Of a stretch of DNA of 58,719 nt, positions 1 to 9,637 are shown in pieces (position 1 is the first letter of the stretch; the number at the start of each line of letters is the position of its first letter). The notes beneath the pieces are model-generated. The model did no database searches, was not told the origin of the DNA, and saw only the letters and a program-made list of their open reading frames with translations. The DNA lies in contig JACKOX010000020.1 of NCBI GenBank assembly GCA_024233975.1, positions 1 through 58,719 on the forward strand. The letters run 5' to 3'. The DNA comes from Rhodanobacteraceae bacterium (lineage in GTDB: Bacteria > Pseudomonadota > Gammaproteobacteria > Xanthomonadales > Xanthomonadaceae). A program made the position numbers and the translations under genes.

Positions 1-1
1 A

Positions 2-184
2 GGCACACTCACGGTGCTTGACCCCCCAGGGCCTAGCAATCAGGTGCAGGTGACCCTGCCTGACATCGTGGTGGAGGAAGTCACCATCGACAGCCAGAGC
101 GGCGTGGCGACGCCACTTCCCGGCGGCAGCTGCCATCGACCCAATGACAACATTCTCGCCGACGGCTTTGAGGGCTTCTTCTGA
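2..184 (+). CDS. C-terminal end of a secreted protein with ILADGFE tail (partial)
   Basis: An open frame enters from the left edge and stops at TGA 182-184; about 60 residues are visible. The last residues read DPNDNILADGFEGFF. A short Asp/Asn-rich stretch followed by an [IF]xADGFE-type ending recurs at the C-terminus of large secreted proteins in Lysobacterales; that is recollection of the group, not something shown here. Just before the tail is a single Cys (GGSCHRP), and upstream is a beta-rich, Val/Thr-rich stretch. No catalytic motif is visible and the function cannot be assigned. The gene begins outside the window. Confidence 0.55.
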   Translation, partial: GTLTVLDPPGPSNQVQVTLPDIVVEEVTIDSQSGVATPLPGGSCHRPNDNILADGFEGFF

Positions 185-258
185 TGGCTTTCACTGGCGC
201 CGGATAATGCGGCACGCATGACGGGTGAACGGCGCGTCCGTGCTAGAGTTTCGCCCGC

Positions 259-1038
259 ATGATCCGCGCCGTTACCCTCGATCTTGATGACACGCTGTGG
301 GCGATCGCACCGGCGATTGTCCGCGCCGAGCAGCGCATGGACGACTGGCTGCGCCGGCATTTTCCCGCCGTGGCCACGCGCTGGAGCATCCCCCGCCTGC
401 GCGAGCTGCGCGACCGCGTGGCCGCTGAGCATCCGGAGCTGGCGCATGACTTCAGCGCTCAGCGCCGACTGAGCCTGCGCCATGCTTTCGGCGACAGCCT
501 GGGCTCCGATCATCACGCCATCGATGACGGCGTCGAGGCAGCTTTCGTCGAGTTCCAGCATGGTCGCCACGAAATCGAGCCCTACCCCGAGGTGCTGGAC
601 GCGCTGGCGCGGATCGCCGCGCGCGTGCCGCTGGCGGCGCTGACCAACGGCAATGCCGATCTTGAACGCCTGCGCATGGCCCAGCACTTCCAGTTTTCGC
701 TGAATGCCCGCGAGTTCGGCCGCGCCAAGCCCGATGCGGCGATCTTCCACGCCGCCTGCGAGCGGCTGGGTCTCGCGCCCTCCAGCGTGCTGCATGCTGG
801 TGACGATCTCGATGCCGACGTGCGCGGCGCGCATGCCGCCGGACTCACCAGTGCCTGGATCGATCGCCACGGCAAGATCGAGCCGCCAGCGGAAGCGCAC
901 CTGCACTTCGGCTGCCTCGGCGCGCTGGCCGACTGGATCGAAGCGAACACGCCCGAACAAACTTCCTCACCGGCAGACAAGGCGCGGGGGCGCCGGGACG
1001 ACGCCGACCACCTGCGCCACCGACAAGGAGTCCGTTGA
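259..1038 (+). CDS. HAD superfamily hydrolase (YigB-like phosphatase)
   Basis: 259 aa, the usual size of subfamily IA HAD phosphatases. Motif I DLDDT is at residues 8-12 (nucleophile D8, acid/base D10), motif II LTNG around 128-131, motif III Lys around 157 (RAKPD), and motif IV GDDLDAD at 181-187. An alpha-helical cap follows motif I. The predicted reaction is Mg-dependent hydrolysis of a small phosphorylated metabolite in the cytoplasm; YigB of E. coli acts on FMN, but the substrate here cannot be read from sequence. The stop codon lies directly before the aminopeptidase start, so the two are probably co-transcribed. The C-terminal 25 residues are Arg/Asp-rich and likely not part of the fold. 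Confidence 0.85.
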   Translation: MIRAVTLDLDDTLWAIAPAIVRAEQRMDDWLRRHFPAVATRWSIPRLRELRDRVAAEHPELAHDFSAQRRLSLRHAFGDSLGSDHHAIDDGVEAAFVEFQHGRHEIEPYPEVLDALARIAARVPLAALTNGNADLERLRMAQHFQFSLNAREFGRAKPDAAIFHAACERLGLAPSSVLHAGDDLDADVRGAHAAGLTSAWIDRHGKIEPPAEAHLHFGCLGALADWIEANTPEQTSSPADKARGRRDDADHLRHRQGVR

Positions 1039-1039
1039 C

Positions 1040-2446
1040 GTGACCCAAGCCCTCCCCGCCGACACCGCGCTCGCCTCGCTGATTGAGAGCAGCGCTGCCG
1101 CCACAGCCATCGTCACGCTGACAGCCAGCCAGTTGCCTGCGTGGCTGGAAACGCAGCGGGAAGCCACGCGCCACTGGGTGGCCGCGCAGCAGTTCAGCGC
1201 CGCGCCCTGCAGCCAACTCTGCATTCCCGATGCGGATGGCAAGACGGCGCTGGTGCTCTGTGGCGTCGGCGAGCCGCAGCAGGCCGAGAGCATCGCGCAG
1301 CTGCCGATGATGCTGCCGGCTGGCGACTATCAATTGGCCGCCGACAGTCCGACTGCCATCGATCCGATGACCGCCGCACTGGGCTGGGGACTCGGCGCCT
1401 ACCAGTTCGACCGCTATCGCAAGGCGCCGCGCGAAGTGGCACGCCTTTGCGTCACTGGCGACGGCATGCCTCGCGTGCGCCACCTGCTGGCGGCCTGCGG
1501 GCGCGTGCGTGATCTGGTGAACACGCCGACCGAGGACATGGGGCCGGAGCAATTGGAGTCAGTCGTGCGCGACATCGCCAAGGCGAACGGCGCGCGCTTC
1601 AACAGCATCGTCGGCGACGAACTGCTGGCGCGGAACTTCCCCACCATCCACGCCGTCGGTCGCGCCAGCCACCGTGCGCCGCGGCTGATCGAACTCAACT
1701 GGGGCGATGACAGCCACCCGCGCCTGACGCTGGTCGGCAAGGGTGTCTGCTTCGATACCGGCGGCCTGAACATCAAGGGCGGCTCGGGCATGCGCAAGAT
1801 GAAGAAGGACATGGGCGGCAGCGCCCACGCCATCGCGCTGGCGGAGCTGATCATGGCGGAAGGCCTGCCGATCCGCCTGCGCCTGCTGGTGCCGGCGGTG
1901 GAGAACTCGATTGCCGGCAACGCCTTCCGTCCCGGCGACGTGATCACCACCCGCGCCGGCATCAGCGTCGAAATCGACAACACCGACGCCGAAGGCCGAC
2001 TGGTGCTCTGCGACGCGCTGGCCTATGCCGGCGAGCAGCCCACCGACCTGATCCTCGACTTCGCCACGCTGACCGGCGCCGCCCGCGTCGCGCTCGGCCC
2101 GGAACTGCCGGCGTTGTACAGCAATCGCGACTCGCTGCTGCAGGGCTTCGCCGACGCCGCGAAGGCGACTGCCGACCCGCTGTGGCCGATGCCACTGTGG
2201 ACGCCGTACCTGCGCTATCTCGACAGCGGCATCGCCGACCTCGCCAATTCCAGCGCCACCCACATGGGCGGCTCGATCACCGCCGCGCTATACCTGCAGC
2301 GCTTCGTGCCGACCGACCGCGACTGGTGCCACTTCGACGTCTACGCCTGGAACGACAGCGACCGCCCGGGCCATCCTGCCGGTGGTGAAGCACAGGCACT
2401 GCGCGCCAGCTTTGCGTGGATTGAGACGCATCTGACCGCAGGCTAA
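1040..2446 (+). CDS. M17 leucyl aminopeptidase family protein
   Basis: 468 aa from a GTG at 1040; AAGGAG at 1025-1030 lies 9 nt upstream and supports this start rather than longer open-frame starts inside the HAD gene. M17 hallmarks are all present: K234 in GKGVCFDTGG, D239, K246, D257 in KKDMGG, and the signature NTDAEGRL at 314-321. These residues hold two divalent metals and remove N-terminal residues from peptides in the cytoplasm. The divergent N-terminal domain (about residues 1-150) is short compared with E. coli PepA, closer to PepB-like or family members named simply leucyl aminopeptidase. It starts one base after the HAD stop, indicating an operon. Confidence 0.9.
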   Translation: MTQALPADTALASLIESSAAATAIVTLTASQLPAWLETQREATRHWVAAQQFSAAPCSQLCIPDADGKTALVLCGVGEPQQAESIAQLPMMLPAGDYQLAADSPTAIDPMTAALGWGLGAYQFDRYRKAPREVARLCVTGDGMPRVRHLLAACGRVRDLVNTPTEDMGPEQLESVVRDIAKANGARFNSIVGDELLARNFPTIHAVGRASHRAPRLIELNWGDDSHPRLTLVGKGVCFDTGGLNIKGGSGMRKMKKDMGGSAHAIALAELIMAEGLPIRLRLLVPAVENSIAGNAFRPGDVITTRAGISVEIDNTDAEGRLVLCDALAYAGEQPTDLILDFATLTGAARVALGPELPALYSNRDSLLQGFADAAKATADPLWPMPLWTPYLRYLDSGIADLANSSATHMGGSITAALYLQRFVPTDRDWCHFDVYAWNDSDRPGHPAGGEAQALRASFAWIETHLTAG

Positions 2447-2488
2447 CGACCTCGACCGCCTGATGCGGATAGCACACTCGAGCCAACG

Positions 2489-2719
2489 TCAGGCGAGACT
2501 TGCCCAAATCATGAACGCGCCAAAAAGCATGAGGGCTACTCCCAGAGTCCTCCGCAGCCGCTGATCGCGTAGAGCACCAGCCAACGGCGACCACCGGGCT
2601 GCTTTCGAGAACTGATCTTGCTCCCGTTCGCCGACTCGCATAAACAGCATTGCCGCCCCCGTAATCGCAAACAAGGTTGCGATTACGGCGTAGAGAAGAG
2701 TCTGAAGGCCGACATCCAT
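2489..2719 (-). CDS. small two-helix membrane protein
   Basis: 76 aa from ATG 2719 (GGAAG lies about 12 nt upstream). There are two hydrophobic segments: residues about 5-27 (LLYAVIATLFAITGAAMLFM) and about 56-75, joined by a basic and acidic loop rich in Arg and Gln. It lies 35 bp downstream of the response regulator stop and converges on the aminopeptidase gene. No recognised domain. The position as the last gene of the ABC/two-component operon suggests an accessory membrane role, which is inference. Confidence 0.55.
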   Translation of the reverse strand: MDVGLQTLLYAVIATLFAITGAAMLFMRVGEREQDQFSKAARWSPLAGALRDQRLRRTLGVALMLFGAFMIWASLA

Positions 2720-2754
2720 ATGGCTCGCACTTCCGCGATCAGGTCGCCGAAAAT

Positions 2755-3357
2755 CTACAACCAACCTTTCTGCCGCGCCAGTCGAAAGGCTTCGATGCGG
2801 TTGCCGACGCCGAGCTTTCCGATGGCTTCGGACAGGTAGTTGCGCACGGTGCCGTGTGACAGGTTGAGCTCGGTGGCGATCTCTCCCGCCGAGCGGCCTT
2901 CGCCGGCGAGGCGCAGCACCTGGCGCTCGCGATCACTGAGTGGATCGGCTTCCGACCAGGCTTCCAGCGCCAGTTCCGGATCGATGGCGCGTCCCCCGCG
3001 ATGCACGCGGCGCAGTGCGTCGGCGAGGTTCTCGGCCGGCGCATCCTTCAGCAGGTAACCCAGAACGCCGGCATCCAGCGCGCGGCGCAGGAAACCCGGC
3101 CGCGCGAAGGTCGTCACGATGATGACCTTGGTCGCCAGCTCATGGCGCTGGATGCGCTGCGCCAGTTCAAGGCCGGTGAGGTTGGGCATCTCGATGTCGG
3201 TCACCAGCACGTCGGGCTTCAGCTTCTGCACGGCATGCCAAGCTTCGACGCCATCCGCTGCCGCGCCCAGTACCTCGATGTCCGGTTCCAGCGCCAGCAG
3301 CGCGGACAGCGCGCCGCGCACCATGGCCTGGTCCTCGGCAAGCACGATGCGGATCAT
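2755..3357 (-). CDS. NarL/LuxR-family response regulator (DesR-like)
   Basis: 200 aa. N-terminal receiver domain with acidic pocket E8/D9, phospho-acceptor D54 (LVTDIEMP), Thr near 82 and a Lys near 104 (YLLKDAP). The C-terminal LuxR-type helix-turn-helix (about 139-195) carries LSDRERQVLRLAGEGRSAGEIA and HGTVRNYLSEAIGKLG. The start overlaps the kinase stop by 4 nt, so translation is coupled and the two form a cognate pair. Like Bacillus DesR it probably binds DNA as a phosphorylated dimer; the likely target is this operon (ABC transporter plus kinase), which is inference from context. Confidence 0.92.
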   Translation of the reverse strand: MIRIVLAEDQAMVRGALSALLALEPDIEVLGAAADGVEAWHAVQKLKPDVLVTDIEMPNLTGLELAQRIQRHELATKVIIVTTFARPGFLRRALDAGVLGYLLKDAPAENLADALRRVHRGGRAIDPELALEAWSEADPLSDRERQVLRLAGEGRSAGEIATELNLSHGTVRNYLSEAIGKLGVGNRIEAFRLARQKGWL

Positions 3358-4568
3358 GCGGCCTGCTCCGGTCGAGTGCGGTCATCCGCATCATCGGATT
3401 CCGAGCCAATTTCCAGCGCCGGCGCCCGCGACGGAATGCGGACCCGCACGCGCGTGCCGCCGCCCTTGGGCGAATCGATCTGCAGCGTGCCGCCCAGATC
3501 CGCGACCCGCTCGCGCATGCCGGCCAGGCCATTGCCATCCGCCGTGATGCCGCCGCGGCCATCGTCCTCGATGCGCAGCATGACGCCGTCCGCGTCATGT
3601 TCGAACGCGACCTTGACCCGGTCAGCGTGGGCGTGTCGCGCCACGTTGGTCACCGCCTCGCGTAGCACCAGTGCCAGCGTGCGCTCACTGTCGCGGTCGA
3701 GATCGTCGGGCACGGCCTCGTAATCGAGATGGACACAGGAGGACTCCAGCATCAGCCGCGCGGCGGCCAGCTCAGCGGCGAGGTCGGTGGCGCGGATGCC
3801 GGTCACCGCGCTGCGCACCTCGGCCAGCGCATGGCGGGCCACGCGCTCGGCTTCCAGCAGCTCGCGCCGCGAGGCTTCGGCGTCACGGTCGAACAACTTG
3901 CGTGACAGCTCCAGCTTCAGCGTGATCAGCGACAGCGTGTGGCCAAGCAGGTCATGCAGGTCACGACCGATGCGTTCGCGCTCGGCGGTGGCCGCCAGGC
4001 GACGCACCTCGGCGTGCGACAGGAGGAGTTCGGCATCCTTCTGCTGGCCGCGCCGCTCAACGCGCACGATCACGCCAATCACGGTTGTCACCGCCGGCAT
4101 CCAGATGATCGACTGCCACGGATAACCCACCCACAGGGCGGCTGCCACGAATACGGCGTTGATCGACCACAGCAGGGCCAGATAGCGCGCCAGCGACGCG
4201 CTTTCGCGGGTGCGCAGCATCACGCAGCCGAACACGAAGTAGTTGAAGCCCGACGGATACCAGCGCAGCAGCAGCGCCGACATCACGATCATGCCGATGG
4301 CGTAGCGCCAGGCCTGCCGGCGCGGCGCCACCACCGCCAGCGCATAGAGCAGGATGAAGATCGGGTAGGTCAGCAGCGTCAGCCACAGCCAGCGCAGCGT
4401 GTAGCCGCCGGAAAACACCGGCGTGATGAACAGCCACATCGACCACAGCAGGTGGATGCCCTCGCTCCATGGCGACTTGCCGCGGCGGATGGCGAGCCCG
4501 GCGATGGAATCGGGTGCCGGCTTCAGCCAATCGAGCGGCAACCAGCGTGGGAGGCGAATGCGCTTCAT
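3354..4568 (-). CDS. sensor histidine kinase, HisKA_3/DesK-like
   Basis: 404 aa from ATG 4568; an upstream in-frame GTG at 4610 would add 14 residues and overlap the permease stop, and neither start has a good ribosome site. Five to six N-terminal membrane helices occupy about residues 35-170, with no large external domain. Then comes the HisKA_3 dimerisation helix with phospho-acceptor His around 205 (GRDLHDLLGHTLS) and a HATPase domain with VLREAVTNVARHA (N box) and DDGRGG and NGLAGMRERV (G boxes). It resembles DesK, which senses membrane state through its helices. It is coupled to the regulator downstream and to the ABC transporter genes upstream. Confidence 0.9.
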   Translation of the reverse strand: MKRIRLPRWLPLDWLKPAPDSIAGLAIRRGKSPWSEGIHLLWSMWLFITPVFSGGYTLRWLWLTLLTYPIFILLYALAVVAPRRQAWRYAIGMIVMSALLLRWYPSGFNYFVFGCVMLRTRESASLARYLALLWSINAVFVAAALWVGYPWQSIIWMPAVTTVIGVIVRVERRGQQKDAELLLSHAEVRRLAATAERERIGRDLHDLLGHTLSLITLKLELSRKLFDRDAEASRRELLEAERVARHALAEVRSAVTGIRATDLAAELAAARLMLESSCVHLDYEAVPDDLDRDSERTLALVLREAVTNVARHAHADRVKVAFEHDADGVMLRIEDDGRGGITADGNGLAGMRERVADLGGTLQIDSPKGGGTRVRVRIPSRAPALEIGSESDDADDRTRPEQAA

Positions 4569-4599
4569 CGGGCGATGATGCCACCGGCGCGACGTCAGT

Positions 4600-5388
4600 T
4601 CAGCCGACACGACGCAGGCGGCGCGCGGCCAGCGCGAACAGCAGCACGCTCACACCCAGCAGCACCAGCACATTGCCCCATACCGGCGCCTGGCTGATGC
4701 CAACGGCATCGAGGGCAATCCGGTTGAGGTGATAGCTGGGCCACAGTGGTGCGATTCGCTGCAGCAACTCCGGCAGCATCTTCAGCGGAAACCACAACCC
4801 GGAAAGGAAGGCCATCGGCAGATAGACCAGGTTGAGCAATCCCGGGGCGCCCTGGCCTTTCACCAGCGTACCGACCAGCATGCCCAGTGCGCAGAAGGGC
4901 AGCACGCCGAGCATGCCGGTCAGCATCAGGTGCAGGCATTGACCGGCCGTCAGCGGCACATGCGCCAGACCGATCGCCAATGACAACAACAGCACCACCA
5001 CGCCACCGGCCGCCAGCATCGCCATCAGCGCCTTGCCCAGCAGGTAGGCCGACGGCGGCATCGGCAGCGCGCGCTTGAGCGTGAGCAGGCCGCCGTCACG
5101 CTCCATCGCCAACGACACGCCAAAACCGAACAGGCCCGGCGACATCACGCCGAAGGTGGCATACGAGGCCAGCAGGTAGCGCGATGCCTCCGGCCCGCTG
5201 CGCGCGCCCATCAGCACGCCGAACATCAGGTAGAAGGCGGCGGGAAACAGCATCACCGGCAGCAGGAAGCTGGGCAGCCGCAGGTAGCGCAGGATTTCGC
5301 TGCGCGCTTCGGCCAGATAGGCGCCGACCAGGCGCGTGGTCGGCATGTCCAGCGGTTCAACCGGTGCCACTTCGGAATTGGTATTCAT
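4600..5388 (-). CDS. ABC-2 type transporter permease
   Basis: 262 aa from ATG 5388, which overlaps the ATPase stop (ATGA arrangement). Six hydrophobic segments are visible, starting LPSFLLPVMLFPAAFYLMFGVLM and ending with VLVLLGVSVLLFALAARRLRRV. The LLTLKRALPMPPSAYLLGK loop after the second helix is typical of ABC-2 permeases for drugs, lipids or peptides. It pairs with the ATPase encoded immediately upstream to form an exporter in the inner membrane. The substrate is unknown. It is co-transcribed with the two-component system, an arrangement typical of envelope-stress or antimicrobial-peptide detox modules. Confidence 0.88.
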   Translation of the reverse strand: MNTNSEVAPVEPLDMPTTRLVGAYLAEARSEILRYLRLPSFLLPVMLFPAAFYLMFGVLMGARSGPEASRYLLASYATFGVMSPGLFGFGVSLAMERDGGLLTLKRALPMPPSAYLLGKALMAMLAAGGVVVLLLSLAIGLAHVPLTAGQCLHLMLTGMLGVLPFCALGMLVGTLVKGQGAPGLLNLVYLPMAFLSGLWFPLKMLPELLQRIAPLWPSYHLNRIALDAVGISQAPVWGNVLVLLGVSVLLFALAARRLRRVG

Positions 5389-6341
5389 CAGGCGGCCTCC
5401 TTGTGGTCGCTGGGTTGCCCGGCTTTCGCCCCGGCGGTGAGTTCGGTGAAGGCATCGGCGAGACCGGCCTGCTGTACTTCCAGCGAGGACAGCGTGGCAT
5501 CGGCATCGAGCAGGCGCCTCACCAGCGCCTCCGCTGCATCGGTGCTGATCCACAGGCGCTCGCCATCCATGCGCGCTTCGGTGGTTTCCGGCCACGCGCT
5601 GACAACATCGGGGGTCAGCTGGCTGATGCAGCGCACGCGCTTCAGGCGCACGCGGTCGCGCAGTGCGTCGACGCTGCCTTCGCTGATCACCCGGCCATGG
5701 CCGATCACGCAGACACGGTCGGCCAGCGCTTCTGCTTCCTCGAGGTAGTGCGTGGTCAGCACCACGCTGTTGCCCTCGGCGATCAGCTGGCGCATCGCCG
5801 CCCACAGCTGGCGGCGCGAATCGATGTCCATGCCGACGGTGGGCTCATCCAGGAACAGCAGCCGCGGCCGTCCGCAGATGGCCAGCGCGAACTGCACCCG
5901 GCGCTGCTGGCCGCCGGACAACTGCGCGTAGGGCCGCTTGAGCAGATCGCCGACACCGGCCAGCTCGGCGCTTTCCACCAGCGGACGTGGCGCCGGGTAG
6001 TAGCTGGAGGTCAGGCGGATCAGCTCGCCAACGCGCAGACTGGGTGGGAGTGCCGCACTCTGCAGCATCACGCCAACCTGACGCCGCGCCGCCAGCTGCT
6101 GCGGATCGCGACCGAATAGCTCGACGCGTCCCGCGTCAGCACGCAGCAGGCCCAGCAGCAGGCCGATCGCAGTGGTCTTGCCGGCGCCATTCGGACCCAG
6201 CAGCGCCAGCAGTTCACCGGCGCGCAGCTCGAGATCAATGCCGTCCAGCGCCAGCGTGCGTCCATAGCGCTTGTGCACGCCGCCGAGCCGCGCCAGCACG
6301 TCCGGGTTCGGATTCGAATCAATACGGGTGACGCTGCTCAT
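5388..6341 (-). CDS. ABC transporter ATP-binding protein
   Basis: 317 aa. Walker A GPNGAGKTTA around residues 49-58, Q-loop LQSAALPP, signature LSGGQQRRV, Walker B LLFLDEPTVGMD and the switch His in VVLTTHYLEEAEALADRV. The C-terminal extension of about 90 residues after the nucleotide-binding domain resembles DUF4162-type tails of ABC-2 ATPases (CcmA/YadG-like). It is the first gene of a five-gene minus-strand operon (ATPase, permease, kinase, regulator, small membrane protein). The operon is divergent from the efflux operon at 6480, with the shared control region at 6342-6479. Confidence 0.93.
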   Translation of the reverse strand: MSSVTRIDSNPNPDVLARLGGVHKRYGRTLALDGIDLELRAGELLALLGPNGAGKTTAIGLLLGLLRADAGRVELFGRDPQQLAARRQVGVMLQSAALPPSLRVGELIRLTSSYYPAPRPLVESAELAGVGDLLKRPYAQLSGGQQRRVQFALAICGRPRLLFLDEPTVGMDIDSRRQLWAAMRQLIAEGNSVVLTTHYLEEAEALADRVCVIGHGRVISEGSVDALRDRVRLKRVRCISQLTPDVVSAWPETTEARMDGERLWISTDAAEALVRRLLDADATLSSLEVQQAGLADAFTELTAGAKAGQPSDHKEAA

Positions 6342-6479
6342 CGCGGGCTCCGGTAGGGGTCGAGCCCCAAGCTACGCGCGTCATCGCCCGGCCGGCAGTC
6401 GCGCCCATCAGCAGAATCGGGTGACAGTCGTCAGGTGACGCCGCCCGCCTGCCCCGCTAGGCTGCACCGCGAGTCATCG

Positions 6480-7736
6480 ATGAGCCACCAACACGCCATG
6501 CCGCATTCCTCCGACCTGCTGCACGAACTGAAGATCGACCGCCGCCCGGAACCACCCGCTTCCCGCACCGGCCTGTGGATTACGCTGGGCATCGTCGCCG
6601 TGCTGCTGGCACTCGCGGCCGCCTGGTGGTTCCTGTTGCGCGACAACCGGATGGAAGTCACCACCGCGCCAGTCGTCGCCATCGGCCAGAGCGGCGGCGG
6701 CAACACGTCGGTACTCGACGCCACCGGCTACGTGGTGGCGCGGCGCATGGCCACGGTGTCCTCGAAGATCACCGGCCGCGTGCAGGAAGTGCTGATCGAG
6801 GAAGGCCAGCACGTCGCCGAGGGCGAGGTGATGGCGCGACTCGATCCGGTCGACGCGCAGGCCCAGCATGATCTTGCCGAGGCGCAGCTGGCCGCGGCGC
6901 GCAGCCAGATCGACAGCCTCGGCGCGCAACTGCGCGAGGCCGAAGCCAATGTCACGCGCCTGAAAGCGCTGATCGACAGAAAGCTCGTCCCACAGTCGCA
7001 ATACGATCAGGCAGTGGCACAGCGCGATTCGCTGAAGGCGCAGAAGACCACTGCCCAACGCAACGCCAAGGTCGCGGCGGAAAGCCTGGCCATCGCCGGC
7101 AACGGCCTCGACAACACCATCGTGCGCGCGCCGTTCGCCGGCGTGGTGATCGCCAAGGCCGCGCAGCCGGGCGAGATCGTATCGCCGCTGTCGGCCGGCG
7201 GCGGCTACACGCGCACCGGCATCGGCACCATCGTCGACATGGATTCGCTGGAGGTCGAGGTCGACGTCAATGAGGCCTTCATCGGCCGCGTGCAGCCGGG
7301 CATGCCGATCCAGGCCACGCTGAACGCCTACCCGGACTGGAAGATCCCCGGCGACGTCATCGCCATCATTCCCACCGCCGACCGTGGCAAGGCAACGGTG
7401 AAAGTGCGCGTGGGTCTCGACACCAAGGACAGCCGCATCGTCCCCGACATGGGCGTGCGCGTGAGCTTCCTGGAAGAGAGCCAGCCGGTGGTGGCCGACC
7501 AGCCCAAGCCGGGCGTGCTGGTGCCGGCCTCGGCGGTGGTGCGCCGCGACGGCCAGCCGGTGGCTTTCACCATCAGCAACGATGCCGCGCAGCTGCACGC
7601 CCTCACGCTGGGCCGCAGCCTGGGCAACGACCGTGAAGTGATGAATGGCCTGAGCGCCGGCCAGCGCGTGATCACCAATCCGCCCGAAGACATTGCCGAC
7701 GGCAGCGCCGTGCGCGACGCCGCCGGCTCGAAGTAA
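6480..7736 (+). CDS. HlyD/MacA-type periplasmic adaptor (membrane fusion protein)
   Basis: 418 aa from ATG 6480 (an in-frame ATG 45 nt upstream would add a non-conserved leader). One membrane anchor sits at about residues 31-53 (GLWITLGIVAVLLALAAAWWFLL). A lipoyl-like half motif (SKITGRVQEVLIEEGQHVAEGEVMARLD), an alpha-helical hairpin (about 125-205), a second lipoyl half (IVRAPFAGVVIAKAAQPGEIV) and a C-terminal beta-barrel follow. It is the periplasmic adaptor that links the MacB-like ATPase and permeases encoded downstream to an outer-membrane channel. No TolC-like gene is nearby, so a shared channel is presumably used. Confidence 0.92.
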   Translation: MSHQHAMPHSSDLLHELKIDRRPEPPASRTGLWITLGIVAVLLALAAAWWFLLRDNRMEVTTAPVVAIGQSGGGNTSVLDATGYVVARRMATVSSKITGRVQEVLIEEGQHVAEGEVMARLDPVDAQAQHDLAEAQLAAARSQIDSLGAQLREAEANVTRLKALIDRKLVPQSQYDQAVAQRDSLKAQKTTAQRNAKVAAESLAIAGNGLDNTIVRAPFAGVVIAKAAQPGEIVSPLSAGGGYTRTGIGTIVDMDSLEVEVDVNEAFIGRVQPGMPIQATLNAYPDWKIPGDVIAIIPTADRGKATVKVRVGLDTKDSRIVPDMGVRVSFLEESQPVVADQPKPGVLVPASAVVRRDGQPVAFTISNDAAQLHALTLGRSLGNDREVMNGLSAGQRVITNPPEDIADGSAVRDAAGSK

Positions 7737-7763
7737 TCCAACGACTGCAACGAGGACATGACC

Positions 7764-8453
<690 letters not shown>

Positions 8454-8466
8454 CGGGAGCGTCGCG

Positions 8467-9627
8467 ATGAAATATTTCCATCTGATCTGGGCGGCGCTGT
8501 TCCGCAGCAAGACGCGGACACTGCTGACCCTTTTCTCGGTGATCGCCGCCTTCCTGCTGTTCGGGATGCTGGATTCGGTGCGCGTGGCCTTCACCTCCGG
8601 TGGCAACAGCGTGGCCGGTGCCGATCGCCTGATCGTGTCGTCCAAGCTGTCGCTGACGCAGATGCTGCCGGTCAGCCTGGCGCGACAGGTAGAGACCTCG
8701 CCCGGCGTGAAGCAGTCCACCTTTGCCGCCTGGTTCGGCGGCATCTACCAGGACCCGAACCAGTTCTTTCCGAACTTCTCGGTCGGCAAGAACTTCTTCG
8801 ACCTGTATCCGGAATACGTGATCCCCGAAGATCAGCTGGCGGCATGGCAGGCGGATCGCACCGGCGCTGTGGTCGGTGCCTCGCTGGCCAAGCGGCATGG
8901 CTGGAAGATCGGCGACACGATTCCTATGCAGGCGACGATCTTCCCGCGCCAGGGCAGCAACGACTGGCCGATGACGCTGCGCGCGATCTTCCACGTCGAG
9001 GACCAGACACAGCAGGGCCAGGAAAACCAGCTGATGTTCCACTGGGAATACTTCGACGAGGCCAATGACTACGTGAAGAGCCGCATTGGCTGGCTGACGG
9101 TGCAAGTCGACGACATCAACCATTCCGTCGATACGGCGAAGGCCATCGATGCGCTATCCGCCAACTCCGACCACGAAACCAAGACGCAGTCGGAATCGGC
9201 CTTCCAGCAGAGCTTCGCCAAGCAGTTCGGCGACATCGGCCTGATCGTCACGCTGATCATGAGCGCAGTGTTCTTCACCCTGCTGCTGCTCACCGGCAAC
9301 ACCATGGCGCAGGCGGTGCGCGAGCGAATTCCCGAACTGGCGGTGCTGAAGACCATTGGCTTCTCCAACCACAGCGTGCTGTTCCTGGTACTCGCCGAAG
9401 CGATCCTGCTGATCGGCATTGGCGGACTGATCGGCCTTGGCCTCGCTGCCGCGCTGATGCCCGGCGTCAGCGCCGCCAGCGGTGGCGTGATCCAGCTGCC
9501 GGGTGTGCCGTCGCAGACCTGGATCTTCGGCCTGGCACTGATGGCGCTGATCGGCGTACTGGTCGGCCTTTTGCCGGCCCTGCGCGCCATGCGCCTGAAC
9601 ATCGTCGATGCACTGGCTGGCCGTTGA
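8467..9627 (+). CDS. FtsX/MacB-type ABC permease, first
   Basis: 386 aa. An N-terminal helix (about 18-38, LLTLFSVIAAFLLFGMLDSV) is followed by a periplasmic domain of about 220 residues and three C-terminal helices (about 262-285, 315-345, 353-373) ending in RAMRLNIVDALAGR. The RAxRxxxxxAL ending is typical of FtsX-domain permeases. The fold is that of mechanotransmission permeases rather than channels: ATP hydrolysis moves the periplasmic domain. It is paired with the second permease, so the transporter is probably a heterodimer of the two. Confidence 0.9.
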   Translation: MKYFHLIWAALFRSKTRTLLTLFSVIAAFLLFGMLDSVRVAFTSGGNSVAGADRLIVSSKLSLTQMLPVSLARQVETSPGVKQSTFAAWFGGIYQDPNQFFPNFSVGKNFFDLYPEYVIPEDQLAAWQADRTGAVVGASLAKRHGWKIGDTIPMQATIFPRQGSNDWPMTLRAIFHVEDQTQQGQENQLMFHWEYFDEANDYVKSRIGWLTVQVDDINHSVDTAKAIDALSANSDHETKTQSESAFQQSFAKQFGDIGLIVTLIMSAVFFTLLLLTGNTMAQAVRERIPELAVLKTIGFSNHSVLFLVLAEAILLIGIGGLIGLGLAAALMPGVSAASGGVIQLPGVPSQTWIFGLALMALIGVLVGLLPALRAMRLNIVDALAGR

Positions 9628-9637
9628 GGAGAACGAC

